NCBI RefSeq assembly: GCF_037041345.1
Contig: NZ_CP146287.1
Span: 499,501-563,500 of the forward strand
DNA from: Abiotrophia defectiva ATCC 49176
GTDB lineage: Bacteria > Bacillota > Bacilli > Lactobacillales > Aerococcaceae
DNA: 64,000 bases
Reading direction: 5' to 3'
Notes under the pieces: model-generated
What the model was told of the DNA's origin: nothing
The model's database searches: none
The model's input: only the letters and a program-made list of their open reading frames with translations
Shown here: piece by piece, positions 32,172-41,197 of the stretch
Layout: each line of letters begins with the position of its first letter
How positions within the stretch are numbered: position 1 is the stretch's first letter
Made by a program: the position numbers and the translations under genes

Positions 32172-33689
32172 ATGTTACACGTTGAAAATTTTACCATGAC
32201 CCATCAACAAGACCTCAAGGTCTTAATTCCTTCCCTGTCCTTTGACTTGAAGCCAGGCGACAAGCTAGCCTTGATTGGCGAGGAAGGCTGCGGCAAGTCC
32301 TCGCTCTTGAACTGGCTCAGGCAGCCGGATGCGCCCCTGCCTTATGTCGAGGTGACCGGCACTTGTTCTAATTCCTTTGGCCGGACGGTCTGGATTGGCC
32401 AGACTTTCCCAGCCCAAGATGAAGGTTTGACCATCGAGGCTTATTGCTTTGATCCGGTCTTAGCCGAGCAAATAGACTATGGTTACTTCTATCAGCTAGT
32501 CAGCCAATTAGGCTTTGACCCCGATCGGCTCACCAGCCAGCAGCTTATGGGGACTCTGTCAGGGGGAGAGAAGCTCAAATTGCAGTTGGCACGGACCCTG
32601 GCCTTGGAGCCGGATTGTCTGCTCTTGGATGAGCCTTCCAATGACTTGGACTTGGCCACACTGGACTGGCTCAGCCGGACCCTGGCTAGTTTGCCGGCAG
32701 CGGTCCTCTTTATTTCCCATGATGAGGCCTTCCTGTCTCAAGTGGCCAATCGCATTCTGCATATTGAGACAATCAATAATCACAAGGCTAGCCGGGTTCA
32801 TCTGGTCAATCTGGACTATGAGACCTATCGCAATCAACGAGAGGCCCAGTTCCAGCGTCAGGGCCAGCTAGCCCGCAAACAGCAGGAGGAGCAGGCCAAG
32901 CAAGAGGCTCGACATCGGCAAATGCATGACAAGGTCCAGCATCAATTGCGTCAGGCCCATGATTCTAGCTTGGGTCGTCTCTTGGCTAAGAAAATGCGAA
33001 ATGTTAAGTCTGTGGGCCGGCGCTTGGAGCGTCAGGCTGAAGACATGCTGGAGATTCCCATTCAAGAGGATGCCATCTTGGTCAAACTGCCTTGCCCCCA
33101 TCCCTTGCCCGCCAGCAAATGGCTGATTAACGAGCCGGACTATGTGGTCCGCCTAGAGGGGCGCGCGCTGACCCAACCCCTGACCTTAGAGTGGCGAGGC
33201 CAGGAGAAAATCGGGCTAGTGGGCCCTAATGGGGTGGGCAAATCTACCCTCTTGAAACAAGTTCGTAACTGGCTGACCGACCGGCCGGGCATTCGTCTGG
33301 GTTATATGCCCCAAGATTATCGCCAGGTCCTGCCTCAGGATCAGACGCCCTTGGACTTTCTCCAGGAATCGGGTAGCCAGGAGGAGAAGACTAAGCTCAT
33401 GACCTATCTGGGTAGCCTACGCTTCGACCCTGATGAGATGCTTCATCCCATTAGCCAACTGTCTGGGGGCCAGCAGGCCAAGTTGCTCCTGCTTAAGTTG
33501 AATCTGATGGAGGTCAATGTCTTGTTACTGGACGAGCCTAGCCGTAATTTCTCGCCCTTGTCTCAGGCTGAAGTAAGGCAAATTTTCCGCGACTTCCCCG
33601 GGGCCATTCTGGCGGTTTCCCATGACCAACTCTTCCTGGATCAGGTCTGCGACCGGCGTTTGGCTTTGGAACCAGCCGGCAGGCAATAG
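32172..33689 (+). CDS. ABC-F family ATPase, probable antibiotic-resistance ribosome protection protein
   Basis: This 505-residue protein has two ATPase domains and no membrane segment. Walker A motifs are GEEGCGKSS (about residue 36-44) and GPNGVGKST (about residue 351-359). The signatures are LSGGEKLKLQLARTLA and LSGGQQAKLLLLKLN, and Walker B motifs end in LLLDEPSNDLD and LLLDEPSRNFS. The inter-domain linker (about residues 225-300) is long and rich in Gln/Arg/Lys (RQGQLARKQQEEQAKQE), as in ribosome-binding ABC-F proteins of the Vga/Lsa/Msr/VmlR sort. The inducible-looking leader supports a resistance role against MLS, pleuromutilin or streptogramin drugs. The exact class cannot be told by eye. 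Confidence 0.82.
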   Translation: MLHVENFTMTHQQDLKVLIPSLSFDLKPGDKLALIGEEGCGKSSLLNWLRQPDAPLPYVEVTGTCSNSFGRTVWIGQTFPAQDEGLTIEAYCFDPVLAEQIDYGYFYQLVSQLGFDPDRLTSQQLMGTLSGGEKLKLQLARTLALEPDCLLLDEPSNDLDLATLDWLSRTLASLPAAVLFISHDEAFLSQVANRILHIETINNHKASRVHLVNLDYETYRNQREAQFQRQGQLARKQQEEQAKQEARHRQMHDKVQHQLRQAHDSSLGRLLAKKMRNVKSVGRRLERQAEDMLEIPIQEDAILVKLPCPHPLPASKWLINEPDYVVRLEGRALTQPLTLEWRGQEKIGLVGPNGVGKSTLLKQVRNWLTDRPGIRLGYMPQDYRQVLPQDQTPLDFLQESGSQEEKTKLMTYLGSLRFDPDEMLHPISQLSGGQQAKLLLLKLNLMEVNVLLLDEPSRNFSPLSQAEVRQIFRDFPGAILAVSHDQLFLDQVCDRRLALEPAGRQ

Positions 33690-33761
33690 CGGAATTGCCT
33701 TGTTGAGGTCTAGGTCTTTGTGATAGAATGAATAGGTATTGGACTTGAGAGGAGCAAAGCA

Positions 33762-34418
33762 ATGAAAGAGCCTAAAGGAATCCTGCTAGCCATTTGGATT
33801 GGCTTACTCAGTAGCCTGGCGGGGGCGGTCAACGTGACGACGCTGTGGCTGGTGGCTACGCCATCGACCCATATGACGGGCAATCTGACCCAACTTGTGC
33901 TGGCCTTAGCAAGGGGGGAAGGGGAAGCGGCCAGCCGTCTGGCCTTGACCTTGCTGGCCTTTATAGCTGGGAGCATGCTAAGTGGCCTCTTATTCTCTGA
34001 TAAAGCCTTCCGCCTAGGCAACCGTTACGGTGTTTTGTTGATTAGCTTTGGCCTCTTATTGGGCTTAAGCTATGCCCTCAACTGGCAGGCTAGCTGGCTC
34101 TATCTCTTGGCCTTCGGTATGGGGACCCAAAATGGTATGTTTATCTACTATCGCGGCATGATTGTCCGCAGTTCGCATTTTACGGGTTACTTGACTGATA
34201 CTGGCTTTGCGCTAGGACGTTACTTGCGGGGCTATAAGGAAGATGGCCACAAGATTATCTTCTACATGGCAAGCATCGCCTGCTTCCTAGTAGGAGGCCT
34301 CCTGACCTATATCTGGCTTAATCATTCTGCTATCAGCATGATTTTGGTCTTGGCTCTGGCCTATCTGGTGACGGGGACCTATTACTTTATCCTCCGCCAC
34401 TGTCATCAAGCAGCCTAA
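33762..34418 (+). CDS. YoaK-like DUF1275 membrane protein
   Basis: A 218-residue, six-helix membrane protein with the DUF1275 pattern: AGAVNVTTLWLVATPSTHMTG near residue 21 (family 'G.vDa...l.....f..~TGN'), GMGTQNGMFIYYRG around residue 126, and a HFTGYLTDTG segment. YoaK-like proteins are of unknown function and may be transporters. AGAGGAGCAAAGCA precedes ATG 33762. A strong terminator follows. Confidence 0.8.
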   Translation: MKEPKGILLAIWIGLLSSLAGAVNVTTLWLVATPSTHMTGNLTQLVLALARGEGEAASRLALTLLAFIAGSMLSGLLFSDKAFRLGNRYGVLLISFGLLLGLSYALNWQASWLYLLAFGMGTQNGMFIYYRGMIVRSSHFTGYLTDTGFALGRYLRGYKEDGHKIIFYMASIACFLVGGLLTYIWLNHSAISMILVLALAYLVTGTYYFILRHCHQAA

Positions 34419-34421
34419 GCA

Positions 34422-34460
34422 AAATCCCCTTATATCCTATAGGATATAAGGGGATTTTTT
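34422..34460 (+). terminator. Rho-independent terminator
   Basis: AAATCCCCTTATATCC and GGATATAAGGGGATTT form a perfect 16-bp stem with a TATA loop and a TTTTTT tail. Confidence 0.9.
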
Positions 34461-34469
34461 ATGTGGTAA

Positions 34470-34500
34470 AAAAGAAGCTGAGACTAAGTCTCAGCTTTTT
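34470..34500 (-). terminator. Terminator overlapping the CPBP gene stop
   Basis: AAGCTGAGAC (34475-34484) and GTCTCAGCTT (34488-34497) form a perfect stem; on the minus strand it is followed by CTTTTTT. Confidence 0.8.
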
Positions 34501-35396
34501 GCTTCTAGTTGAACTTTTTTCTGTGACTTGGCCTTGACTAGATAGATTAGGATTAGAATGGCCAGGACTTCGACAAGCAGGCAGTAGAGACCACCTTCTA
34601 GTCCAAAGTCGCCACCAGTCCAGAGTTTAGGGCCTTGTAGGCGGGTGCGCCAGATAGGAAAAGGCAGGCTGAGACCTGATACTTGGATACCCAGAACAGG
34701 TCCTTGCACGAAGTTCCAAGCTGAATGGGCTGCCCCCACAAACCAGATATTTTCCGTATAGGCGAAGAGGAGGGAGAAGGTCAGGCCGGCCAGGGTCAGG
34801 TTGACCAGAGCCAGGGTCGAGACATTGGGATTACCCAGATGCATGGCGGCAAAAATCAGGGAGTTGGCCAGGACCGCTAACCAGGTTGGGAAGCGTAGGG
34901 CCAGGCCATTCATGAGATAGCCCCGGCAGATGACTTCTTCGCTCAGCCCCTGAACCAGGAAGCCGGCTAGATAGAGTAGGGTGACCAGGACGGGCGTCTG
35001 GCTAATGCGCTCTAGCGATAAGTGGCCCAGTAGGGCGGGGATGATGAGGCAGGCTAGCAGTTGCAGGCCACCTAGGATAAAGCCCAGTAGATAGGGGCCA
35101 ATCAAGGGGCGCTTGAAGCCCATCGATTGCCAGGACCGCCGGCCCAGGGTCCAACCGTAGAGGGCGAAGCCCAAGAGGGGGATCAAGGTCGAAAAGAGGG
35201 CCATGACGTTTACGAGTGGGGCCACCAAGTCGGGGTGGGTCCAATTGAGGATTTGGAAGCGGGGGTGTGTGATGCCCCATAGGGTGGCCTTGGTCTGCCA
35301 GTCCTGAAGGTGGTGAAACAAGAGGGGAAAGGCCAGCATGGAAAGCATCCAACCCCAACCGGATGCTTGGCTTGATTTAGCTTTGATAAATGGCAT
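34491..35396 (-). CDS. CPBP-family intramembrane metalloprotease (Abi/CAAX-like)
   Basis: The 301-residue membrane protein has the CPBP motif 1 GLSEEVICRGYL (catalytic EExxxR, about residues 165-176), a later FAAMHLGN (motif 2 His) and AHSAWNF (motif 3 His), with about eight helices. The start is the ATG complementary to 35394-35396, after AAGGAGGTGGCTTA. CPBP proteins process prenylated or small secreted peptides or give bacteriocin self-immunity. No peptide gene is adjacent. Note it is the only intact candidate for peptide maturation or immunity in the window. Confidence 0.85.
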   Translation of the reverse strand: MPFIKAKSSQASGWGWMLSMLAFPLLFHHLQDWQTKATLWGITHPRFQILNWTHPDLVAPLVNVMALFSTLIPLLGFALYGWTLGRRSWQSMGFKRPLIGPYLLGFILGGLQLLACLIIPALLGHLSLERISQTPVLVTLLYLAGFLVQGLSEEVICRGYLMNGLALRFPTWLAVLANSLIFAAMHLGNPNVSTLALVNLTLAGLTFSLLFAYTENIWFVGAAHSAWNFVQGPVLGIQVSGLSLPFPIWRTRLQGPKLWTGGDFGLEGGLYCLLVEVLAILILIYLVKAKSQKKVQLEAKS

Positions 35397-35604
35397 TAAG
35401 CCACCTCCTTTTCTTCTAGTATAAGGCTCTTGGCAGGTCAAGGCAAATGTAAAAAATCAGCCAATCTCGGAATCAGTTCCATACTTTTCTTGATTTTTCG
35501 GCCATTTCCTAAGCTTAGGAAATAACTTTAGCGATTAGATGGCACATAAAATGTTATAATAGAATTGAGAGAAAGCGATGTCACAGCCTAGGAGGAGGGC
35601 GCTT

Positions 35605-37527
35605 ATGCAGACACGACAGGAACAGCTCATGGTCATTTTGGCCCAGTCACAAGGCTGGCTCAAGGGGCGGGACCTAGCGGCTCTGTTAGGCGTCTCCGAC
35701 CGGACCATTCGCTCTGATATGAACAAGTTAAAGCAAGACTATCCCGGGGCCATCCAGACTCATCACCACAAGGGTTATCGGCTAGTGGCCCAAGCCCTGG
35801 AAGACTCCAATCAGCCCAGTCCTCTGGGCCTGCCGCAGAGTCAGGAAGAAAGGCTACATTATATACTCAAACTCCTATTGGCTGACAGTCAGCCTCAGAC
35901 CCTCAAGGAGCTGAGCCAAGACCTCTATGTCAGCCCCCAAACCCTAACCATGGACTTGCATCAAGTAGGTCAGTTGGTGGGGGCCTACCCGGATTTAGAC
36001 CTACAACATGATGCCAAGGGCTGGCAGCTTAAGGGCCCTGAATTCCAGAAGCGCCGCTTCTATCGGGAGCTCCTGACCTCAGAACTTCAGGGCGATTTCT
36101 TGAATCTGGATAAGGTCTTAGCCATATACGAAGAGTTTGACATGGTCTGGGTGGCCCACTATTTCCAAGGCCTGCTCAAGCAGGCAGACTATCAGCTTCG
36201 GCCTGCCAGTTTACCTATCTTACTCCTGCACGTCGGGATTGCGGTTCAGCGTATGCTGGCCGGTCAATTTCTCTATCATCGTCAGAACCTACCGCCTCTA
36301 GTGCCTAAGGAAGAAGCCTTAGCTCGCAAGTTCTTGCAGGGGGTGGGTAAGCAATATAAGTGTCGGATTCCAGCTTCTGAAGCCTACAGTATTGGCCGTC
36401 TGCTGGAAGCTTATCAGGCCATGCATGAGCTAGCCTCACAGGTCATCTATCAGGGCAGCCCCCTGGATTTGACCCGCTTGGTCCAAGACTTGGGCCAGCA
36501 CCTACAAGACTTGGTGGGCTTGGATTTTCTCAGTGATGCCGACTTTAAGGATCGCTTCCATCTTCACCTTCAAGGCCTAATCGAACGCCTCCATTATCAA
36601 GTGGAGCTGCCCAATCTCTTCCTCCAAGATATGAAACGCCAGTATCCGCTGGTCTTCGACCTAGCCGTGACGGTCACCACTTGGTTGGGGAGCCGCCTAG
36701 GCGTGGTCTTATCCGAAGCCGAAATCGGGCTGATTGCTGTCCATATCGGCAGTTCCTATTCTCGCCTGGAGCGGCCTTGGAAGGCGCGAGCCATTTTGTT
36801 GGCGCCCCAGCACTACCCTCTGATGCAATCCTCAATCGACCGGCTCAAGGCTAGCTTCGGCCACCGGCTGGAAATTCTAGCCCAATATGATTATGTCAGT
36901 GAAGCCCAGCTCCTGCATCAGCCTGTCGACTTAGTCATTAGTTTTATGCCTCTGGCTCAGAGTATGGGCCTCCCGACCTTGCAGGTCTCTACCTTCTTCA
37001 ATGAGGAAGATGAGCTAGCCTTGGTTAGTTTGCTTAACCAAGTAGAACAGCGTCAGACAGCTATTCAGCTGGCCCTACAATTGGGGGACTTTCTGGAGTC
37101 ACGTTTCTTCTATCAAGACTTGCAGGCCAATAGTCCCGAGCAAGTCCTGACCCTTATGGCTCAGGATTTGGCCCAAGCCGGTTATGTGACGCCGGACTTT
37201 CTGCCTTCGGTCTTGGAGCGCGAAGCCCTGTCGTCGACGGACTTTGACTATGCCTTGGCCATTCCCCATCCCCTACAAGCTCACAGTCACCAGTCTGTGT
37301 TAGCCATTGCCAACCTAGCCAGTCCCATTGAGTGGGGCCGCTACCCGGTTAAACTCGTCATTCTCTTGGCGCTTAAGGACAGTGACTGGGCCTTCACCCA
37401 GGTCTTCTTCAAATGGCTAGGCCAGTGCCTAGCCCATCCGCGTCAGCTCAAGTCCCTCTTAGCCGCCAGCAGTCGCGACGACTTCTTGGCCGCTATTGTG
37501 GGCGAATTTCCCCATCCATCTCGTTAG
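35605..37527 (+). CDS. BglG/MtlR-family PTS-regulated transcriptional activator
   Basis: The 640-residue regulator (ATG 35605 after GGAGGAGGGCGCTT) has an N-terminal HTH (GRDLAALLGVSDRTIRSDMN, about residues 22-41), PRD domains in the middle (LHVGI near residue 212, LIAVHIGSSYSRL near residue 384), a IIB-like domain near residues 400-490 and a IIA-like C-terminal domain with the phospho-His in DYALAIPHPLQ (about residue 553). Phosphorylation by HPr or the cognate EII would couple it to sugar transport. It stands directly upstream of the PTS-peptidase operon and very probably activates it. Confidence 0.88.
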   Translation: MQTRQEQLMVILAQSQGWLKGRDLAALLGVSDRTIRSDMNKLKQDYPGAIQTHHHKGYRLVAQALEDSNQPSPLGLPQSQEERLHYILKLLLADSQPQTLKELSQDLYVSPQTLTMDLHQVGQLVGAYPDLDLQHDAKGWQLKGPEFQKRRFYRELLTSELQGDFLNLDKVLAIYEEFDMVWVAHYFQGLLKQADYQLRPASLPILLLHVGIAVQRMLAGQFLYHRQNLPPLVPKEEALARKFLQGVGKQYKCRIPASEAYSIGRLLEAYQAMHELASQVIYQGSPLDLTRLVQDLGQHLQDLVGLDFLSDADFKDRFHLHLQGLIERLHYQVELPNLFLQDMKRQYPLVFDLAVTVTTWLGSRLGVVLSEAEIGLIAVHIGSSYSRLERPWKARAILLAPQHYPLMQSSIDRLKASFGHRLEILAQYDYVSEAQLLHQPVDLVISFMPLAQSMGLPTLQVSTFFNEEDELALVSLLNQVEQRQTAIQLALQLGDFLESRFFYQDLQANSPEQVLTLMAQDLAQAGYVTPDFLPSVLEREALSSTDFDYALAIPHPLQAHSHQSVLAIANLASPIEWGRYPVKLVILLALKDSDWAFTQVFFKWLGQCLAHPRQLKSLLAASSRDDFLAAIVGEFPHPSR

Positions 37528-37559
37528 CAAGTTTATTTTATAGGAAAGGAGGTAATGGT

Positions 37560-37880
37560 ATGGATGACTTAGAGTTGGTATTCTTCAAGATGATTTCTTC
37601 CTTGGGATCCGCCCGATCTTCCTTCATGGAAGCCATGGCGCTAGCCCGGACAGGCGACTTCGCCCAAGCCCAGGCGGCCATTGAACAAGGGGAGAGCCAA
37701 CGGATTGCCGGTCATGATCAGCATTTCGACCTCTTGCAGGCGGATGCGGCAGGGGACCATCCACCTTTCTCGCTCTTGTTAGTTCATGCCGAAGATCAAC
37801 TCATGAGTGCTGAACTGCTTAAGGTGACAGCCGAAGAAGTTCTGGCCCTCTATCAACGTTTGGACCAGCTCACCACCTAG
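37560..37880 (+). CDS. PTS lactose/cellobiose-family IIA component
   Basis: A 106-residue all-helical protein. The phosphorylated His lies in LLLVHAEDQLMSAE (about residue 79) and the N-terminal half has FKMISSLGSARSSFMEAMALA, as in LacF/CelC. The start is ATG 37560, 7 nt after AAAGGAGG; the overlapping ATG at 37555 is in another frame. It accepts phosphate from HPr and passes it to the IIB encoded 16 nt downstream. Confidence 0.9.
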   Translation: MDDLELVFFKMISSLGSARSSFMEAMALARTGDFAQAQAAIEQGESQRIAGHDQHFDLLQADAAGDHPPFSLLLVHAEDQLMSAELLKVTAEEVLALYQRLDQLTT

Positions 37881-37896
37881 ATTAGGAGGAAATACC

Positions 37897-38223
37897 ATGA
37901 AACGTGTCTATTTATTCTGTAGTGCCGGCATGTCGACCAGCCTGGTTGCCAGCCGTATGCAGGCCGTGGCGGACGACCACAACCTGCCCATTGAAGTCAA
38001 GGCCTTCTCAGATTCTAAGCTAGATATCATCGTGGAACAGTATCATCCAGATGTCATCTTGTTAGGGCCTCAAGTCAAATACAAATTCAATGCCACCCGG
38101 GACAAATACGAGCCCCAAGGCATTCCCGTTGAAGTTATGAACCTAGACGATTATGGTAACGTCAATGGCGAACGCATTCTCAAGCGCGCCATTCAATTAC
38201 TCAAGCAAAACAAGCAAGGCTAA
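37897..38223 (+). CDS. PTS lactose/cellobiose-family IIB component
   Basis: A 108-residue protein with the phosphocysteine loop LFCSAGMSTSLVASRM (Cys about residue 8), typical of CelA-type IIB proteins. TTAGGAGGAAATACC precedes ATG 37897. It phosphorylates the substrate carried by IIC. Confidence 0.93.
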   Translation: MKRVYLFCSAGMSTSLVASRMQAVADDHNLPIEVKAFSDSKLDIIVEQYHPDVILLGPQVKYKFNATRDKYEPQGIPVEVMNLDDYGNVNGERILKRAIQLLKQNKQG

Positions 38224-38258
38224 GTACAGATCTCATTATAAGAAAAGAGGTAAGTCAC

Positions 38259-39611
38259 ATGTTTGCAAATCTTGAAAAAGTTATGGGCGGGACAGCCGAG
38301 AAACTCAGCAATAATAAGGTATTAATTGCCATTCGTGATGGTTTCTTGGTGACCACGCCACTCATTATTGTCGCTTCCTTCTTCATTTTGGCCGGTAACT
38401 TCCCAATTGAAGGTTATACCGACTTTATGGCTCAATTCTTCGGCCAAGGCTGGGAAAACCACATGGACGCCGTGATTGATTCCACCTTTAGTGTCATCGC
38501 CCTCTTAGGGGCTATCGGGATTGGTTATGCCTATGCCCGTCAGCTGGAATCTGACCCTATTGCAGGGGCAGCCATTTCCGTTGTCTGCTTCTTGATTCTG
38601 ACACCTAAATCCCATCCTGCCTTCACTAACGAAGCCGGCAAGGTCTTCAATGGCTTGGCTAACACTAATATGGGGTCCGCCGGCATGTTCGTAGCTATGA
38701 TTACGGCCATTGTCTCGGTCCGCATCTTCGTGGCCATTGAACGTAAGGGTTGGGTCATCAAGATGCCTGACGGGGTGCCACCAGCAGTTTCTCAATCCTT
38801 CGCAGCTTTGATTCCTTCGCTCTTTGCCATGTTAACCTTCTTCTTGGTTTACCTTGGCTTCTCACTCACCGATTATCACTATGCTCATACCTTTATCTAT
38901 ACCAACTTACAAGCACCACTCTTAGGGATTGGACGCAGCGTCTTCCTAGAACCCCTGACCCAGTTCCTGTCCACCTTCTTCTGGTTCTTCGGGATTAATG
39001 GGCCGTCTGTTACCAATACCGTCTTCGGGCCAATTGGTCTGGCCTTGACGACTGAAAACTTGGAAGCCTTCAAGAACGGCTTGCCATTGCCTAACATCTT
39101 CACCAATGGTTTCAGTAACTTCTTCACCAACTTCGGGGGTGGGGGTTCTACCTTGGCTTTGGTCTTCCTCATGGTGGGGATTGCTAAGTCCAAACGTATG
39201 AAGACCTTGGGGCGTTTGGCTATTGTACCTGGGATTTTTGGAATTAACGAAATGATTATCTTCGGGCTGCCAGTCGTACTCAACCCAATTATGTTGGTGC
39301 CATTTATTGCGACACCTTTGGTTAACACCATTTTATCCATTATCGCAACAGTCATCGGTATTCTGCCACGAACTACCGGGGTCAGCATCCCATGGACAAC
39401 GCCATTCTTCTTCTCTGGTTGGTTGGCTACTGGGCACCTGATTGCCGCCTTCTGGCAAATCATCTTAATTGCCATCGACTGCTTGATCTACTATCCATTC
39501 TTCAAGGTAATGGACCGTCAATTCTTGGCTGAAGAAGAGAAACCAGTTCAAGACCTTAAAGATGATTTAGATGATATTTCCTTGGACGACTTGTCCTTCG
39601 ATGATTTATAG
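38259..39611 (+). CDS. PTS lactose/cellobiose-family IIC permease
   Basis: The 450-residue permease has about ten helices and the family landmarks: IRDGFLVTTPLIIVASFFIL near residue 26, FFGINGPSVTNTVFGPIGLA near residue 245 (substrate-binding loop with conserved Asn/Gly) and PGIFGINEMIIFGLPVVLNP near residue 323 (family 'P..F.INEP..FG.P'). In most CelB-like proteins the motif is INEP; here it is INEM. The C-terminal tail is a very acidic Asp/Leu repeat (DDLDDISLDDLSFDDL), probably cytosolic. The substrate is unknown. Confidence 0.9.
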   Translation: MFANLEKVMGGTAEKLSNNKVLIAIRDGFLVTTPLIIVASFFILAGNFPIEGYTDFMAQFFGQGWENHMDAVIDSTFSVIALLGAIGIGYAYARQLESDPIAGAAISVVCFLILTPKSHPAFTNEAGKVFNGLANTNMGSAGMFVAMITAIVSVRIFVAIERKGWVIKMPDGVPPAVSQSFAALIPSLFAMLTFFLVYLGFSLTDYHYAHTFIYTNLQAPLLGIGRSVFLEPLTQFLSTFFWFFGINGPSVTNTVFGPIGLALTTENLEAFKNGLPLPNIFTNGFSNFFTNFGGGGSTLALVFLMVGIAKSKRMKTLGRLAIVPGIFGINEMIIFGLPVVLNPIMLVPFIATPLVNTILSIIATVIGILPRTTGVSIPWTTPFFFSGWLATGHLIAAFWQIILIAIDCLIYYPFFKVMDRQFLAEEEKPVQDLKDDLDDISLDDLSFDDL

Positions 39612-39618
39612 ACAACTG

Positions 39619-39651
39619 AAGAGTTCAGCCCTATCCTGCTGAACTCTTTTT
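39619..39651 (+). terminator. Internal terminator within the PTS-peptidase locus
   Basis: GAGTTCAGC (39621-39629) and GCTGAACTC (39638-39646) form a perfect 9-bp stem followed by TTTTTG. It lies between IIC and the GrdB-like gene, so the second half is made by read-through or at a lower level. Confidence 0.8.
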
Positions 39652-39669
39652 GCTGAGGAGGGAATAAGG

Positions 39670-40176
39670 ATGAAAGTAATCCTATTATTCGACCAAATTC
39701 AGGCCGGTTATGGGGGCAAGGAACGCCCCAACACACCACTGGGATTGGAAAAGGGCGGGATTGGCTCTTATCTCATGTTTAAGGACGTCTTCGCGGCTCA
39801 CGACCTCAAGGTCCTGGCGACCGTCTACTGCGGGCCTGATTATTTTCAGGCTAATAAGGAAGAAGTCTTACACAAGATTGCCAATCTCATGAAGAAGGCA
39901 CAACCTGATGTCCTCTTGTGTGGCCCTTGCTTCAACTACGACACCTACGCCCAAATGGCGGCCGAAGTCGCGGCCTATATTCAAGACCAGACGCCGGTCC
40001 GTACTTATGTGGCCTGCTCCGCCGAAAACGAGGCCGTGGTCGACCACTACAAGGACCAGGTTAAAATAATTCAGATGCCTAAGAAGGGCGGGGTAGGGCT
40101 GACGGATGCCCTGCACCATATTGCTGAAATTCTCAGTGGCCCAGCAGAGGCCGATTGGCCTCACTTCTTCCACTAG
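39670..40176 (+). CDS. Short GrdB-like protein (glycine/betaine reductase B-component family)
   Basis: The 168-residue protein aligns in pattern with the N-terminal half of GrdB: LEKGGIGSYL near residue 26, VLATVYCGPDYFQANKEEV (family 'vvaTvICGDNYFaeN') and PDVLLCGPCFNYDTYAQMA (family 'PDlviAGPAFNAGRYGvACG'). It is less than half of usual GrdB length, lacks the selenocysteine region, and has Cys in the conserved GPAFN-type loop. No grdA or grdC is near, so a reductase is unlikely. It may bind a glycine-, sarcosine- or glycosylamine-like ligand. GAGGAGGGAATAAGG precedes ATG 39670. Confidence 0.65.
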   Translation: MKVILLFDQIQAGYGGKERPNTPLGLEKGGIGSYLMFKDVFAAHDLKVLATVYCGPDYFQANKEEVLHKIANLMKKAQPDVLLCGPCFNYDTYAQMAAEVAAYIQDQTPVRTYVACSAENEAVVDHYKDQVKIIQMPKKGGVGLTDALHHIAEILSGPAEADWPHFFH

Positions 40177-40186
40177 GAGGTGCCTT

Positions 40187-41197
40187 ATGGATTGGACAGC
40201 CTTCTATGATTTACCCGCCTTGTCGGGGGATGAATTCGACCTGCATCAAGCCCTGGCCCAAGCCCTGACCGACCAAGGGCTCAGTCTCTATCGGGATCAA
40301 CTGGGCTCTGTCTTGGGCCTCAAGCCAAGGGAGCAGGCGCCCTTTCGGGCCATGCTGACCACTAACCTGGATGAAAATGGCGGTCTGATTCAAGCCATTC
40401 GTCCGGATGGCCTCTTGGACTTTGTGGCCCTAGGCCGCTATCAGAAGACCGACTATGTCAACCAAGTGGTCCGCCTCTTAACCCGGGACCATGTGCCTCA
40501 TCTGGGCTATGGGGTCCTGGTAGAGGGCCAGCCCTATCTAGCGCTAGGTGCGGCCTCAGCCCAGCAAGTGGCTGACTTGGGCATCCAGGTAGGGGACAGC
40601 TTTGTCTTAGACTTTTCCCGCCGGCAAATAGGTGGGGGCGCCTGGCTAGGTCGTAACTTGGCCAATCGGGCCAGCCTAGAGCTGATACTGGATATGAGTC
40701 GCCAACTTCAAGACAAGATTGCCTATGAGTTGGCTGTGGGTGGCATTAGCCAGTCCCTAGTGGGGACTCGGGGGGCCATTACCGCCACCAATCTTATTCA
40801 ACCAGACTTGGCCCTGGTGCTAGATGCTAGTCCGGTTCCTGCTTCTGACTATGACCCTAAGTGTCTCTATTTGCGTTATTTTGATAAGACCCTCTTACCT
40901 AACACGGCCTTGTTGGAAGCTATCCGCCAAGTGGCCCAGGGTCTGGGTTACCAAGTCAAGGGCCAGGTTCAAGAGGCCGGGACCGATGGGGCCTTTATCC
41001 ATAAGACAGGGGTGGGGGCACCGACCTTGGTTATTGCCCTGCCACTCCTCCAGTCGCCAGGCCTTTATCAGTGTCTAGATCCAGCTAGTTTCGAGCCCGT
41101 GCGAGACACCCTGGTGGCCTTCTTGAGCCAACTGACCCCAGCCCAAGTCCGAGACTTTGGCTTTGGCAGTCGGGGAGGTGGCCCTTATGACCACTGA
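40187..41197 (+). CDS. M42-family aminopeptidase-like protein lacking metal ligands (pseudo-enzyme)
   Basis: The 336-residue protein (ATG 40187 after TAGGAGGTGCCTT) has the M42/FrvX fold pattern. Compared with its neighbour at 41187 the metal and catalytic positions are replaced: THMDEIG becomes TTNLDENG (His to Asn), KAFDNR becomes RNLANR (bridging Asp lost), QEEVGLRGA becomes SQSLVGTRGA (both Glu lost) and the C-terminal MHTHRG His is absent. LVLDASP keeps one Asp. The length is intact and no frame damage is seen, so selection has kept a protein that cannot be a classical peptidase. It overlaps the active paralogue by 11 nt and may be a partner subunit of its oligomer. Confidence 0.75.
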   Translation: MDWTAFYDLPALSGDEFDLHQALAQALTDQGLSLYRDQLGSVLGLKPREQAPFRAMLTTNLDENGGLIQAIRPDGLLDFVALGRYQKTDYVNQVVRLLTRDHVPHLGYGVLVEGQPYLALGAASAQQVADLGIQVGDSFVLDFSRRQIGGGAWLGRNLANRASLELILDMSRQLQDKIAYELAVGGISQSLVGTRGAITATNLIQPDLALVLDASPVPASDYDPKCLYLRYFDKTLLPNTALLEAIRQVAQGLGYQVKGQVQEAGTDGAFIHKTGVGAPTLVIALPLLQSPGLYQCLDPASFEPVRDTLVAFLSQLTPAQVRDFGFGSRGGGPYDH

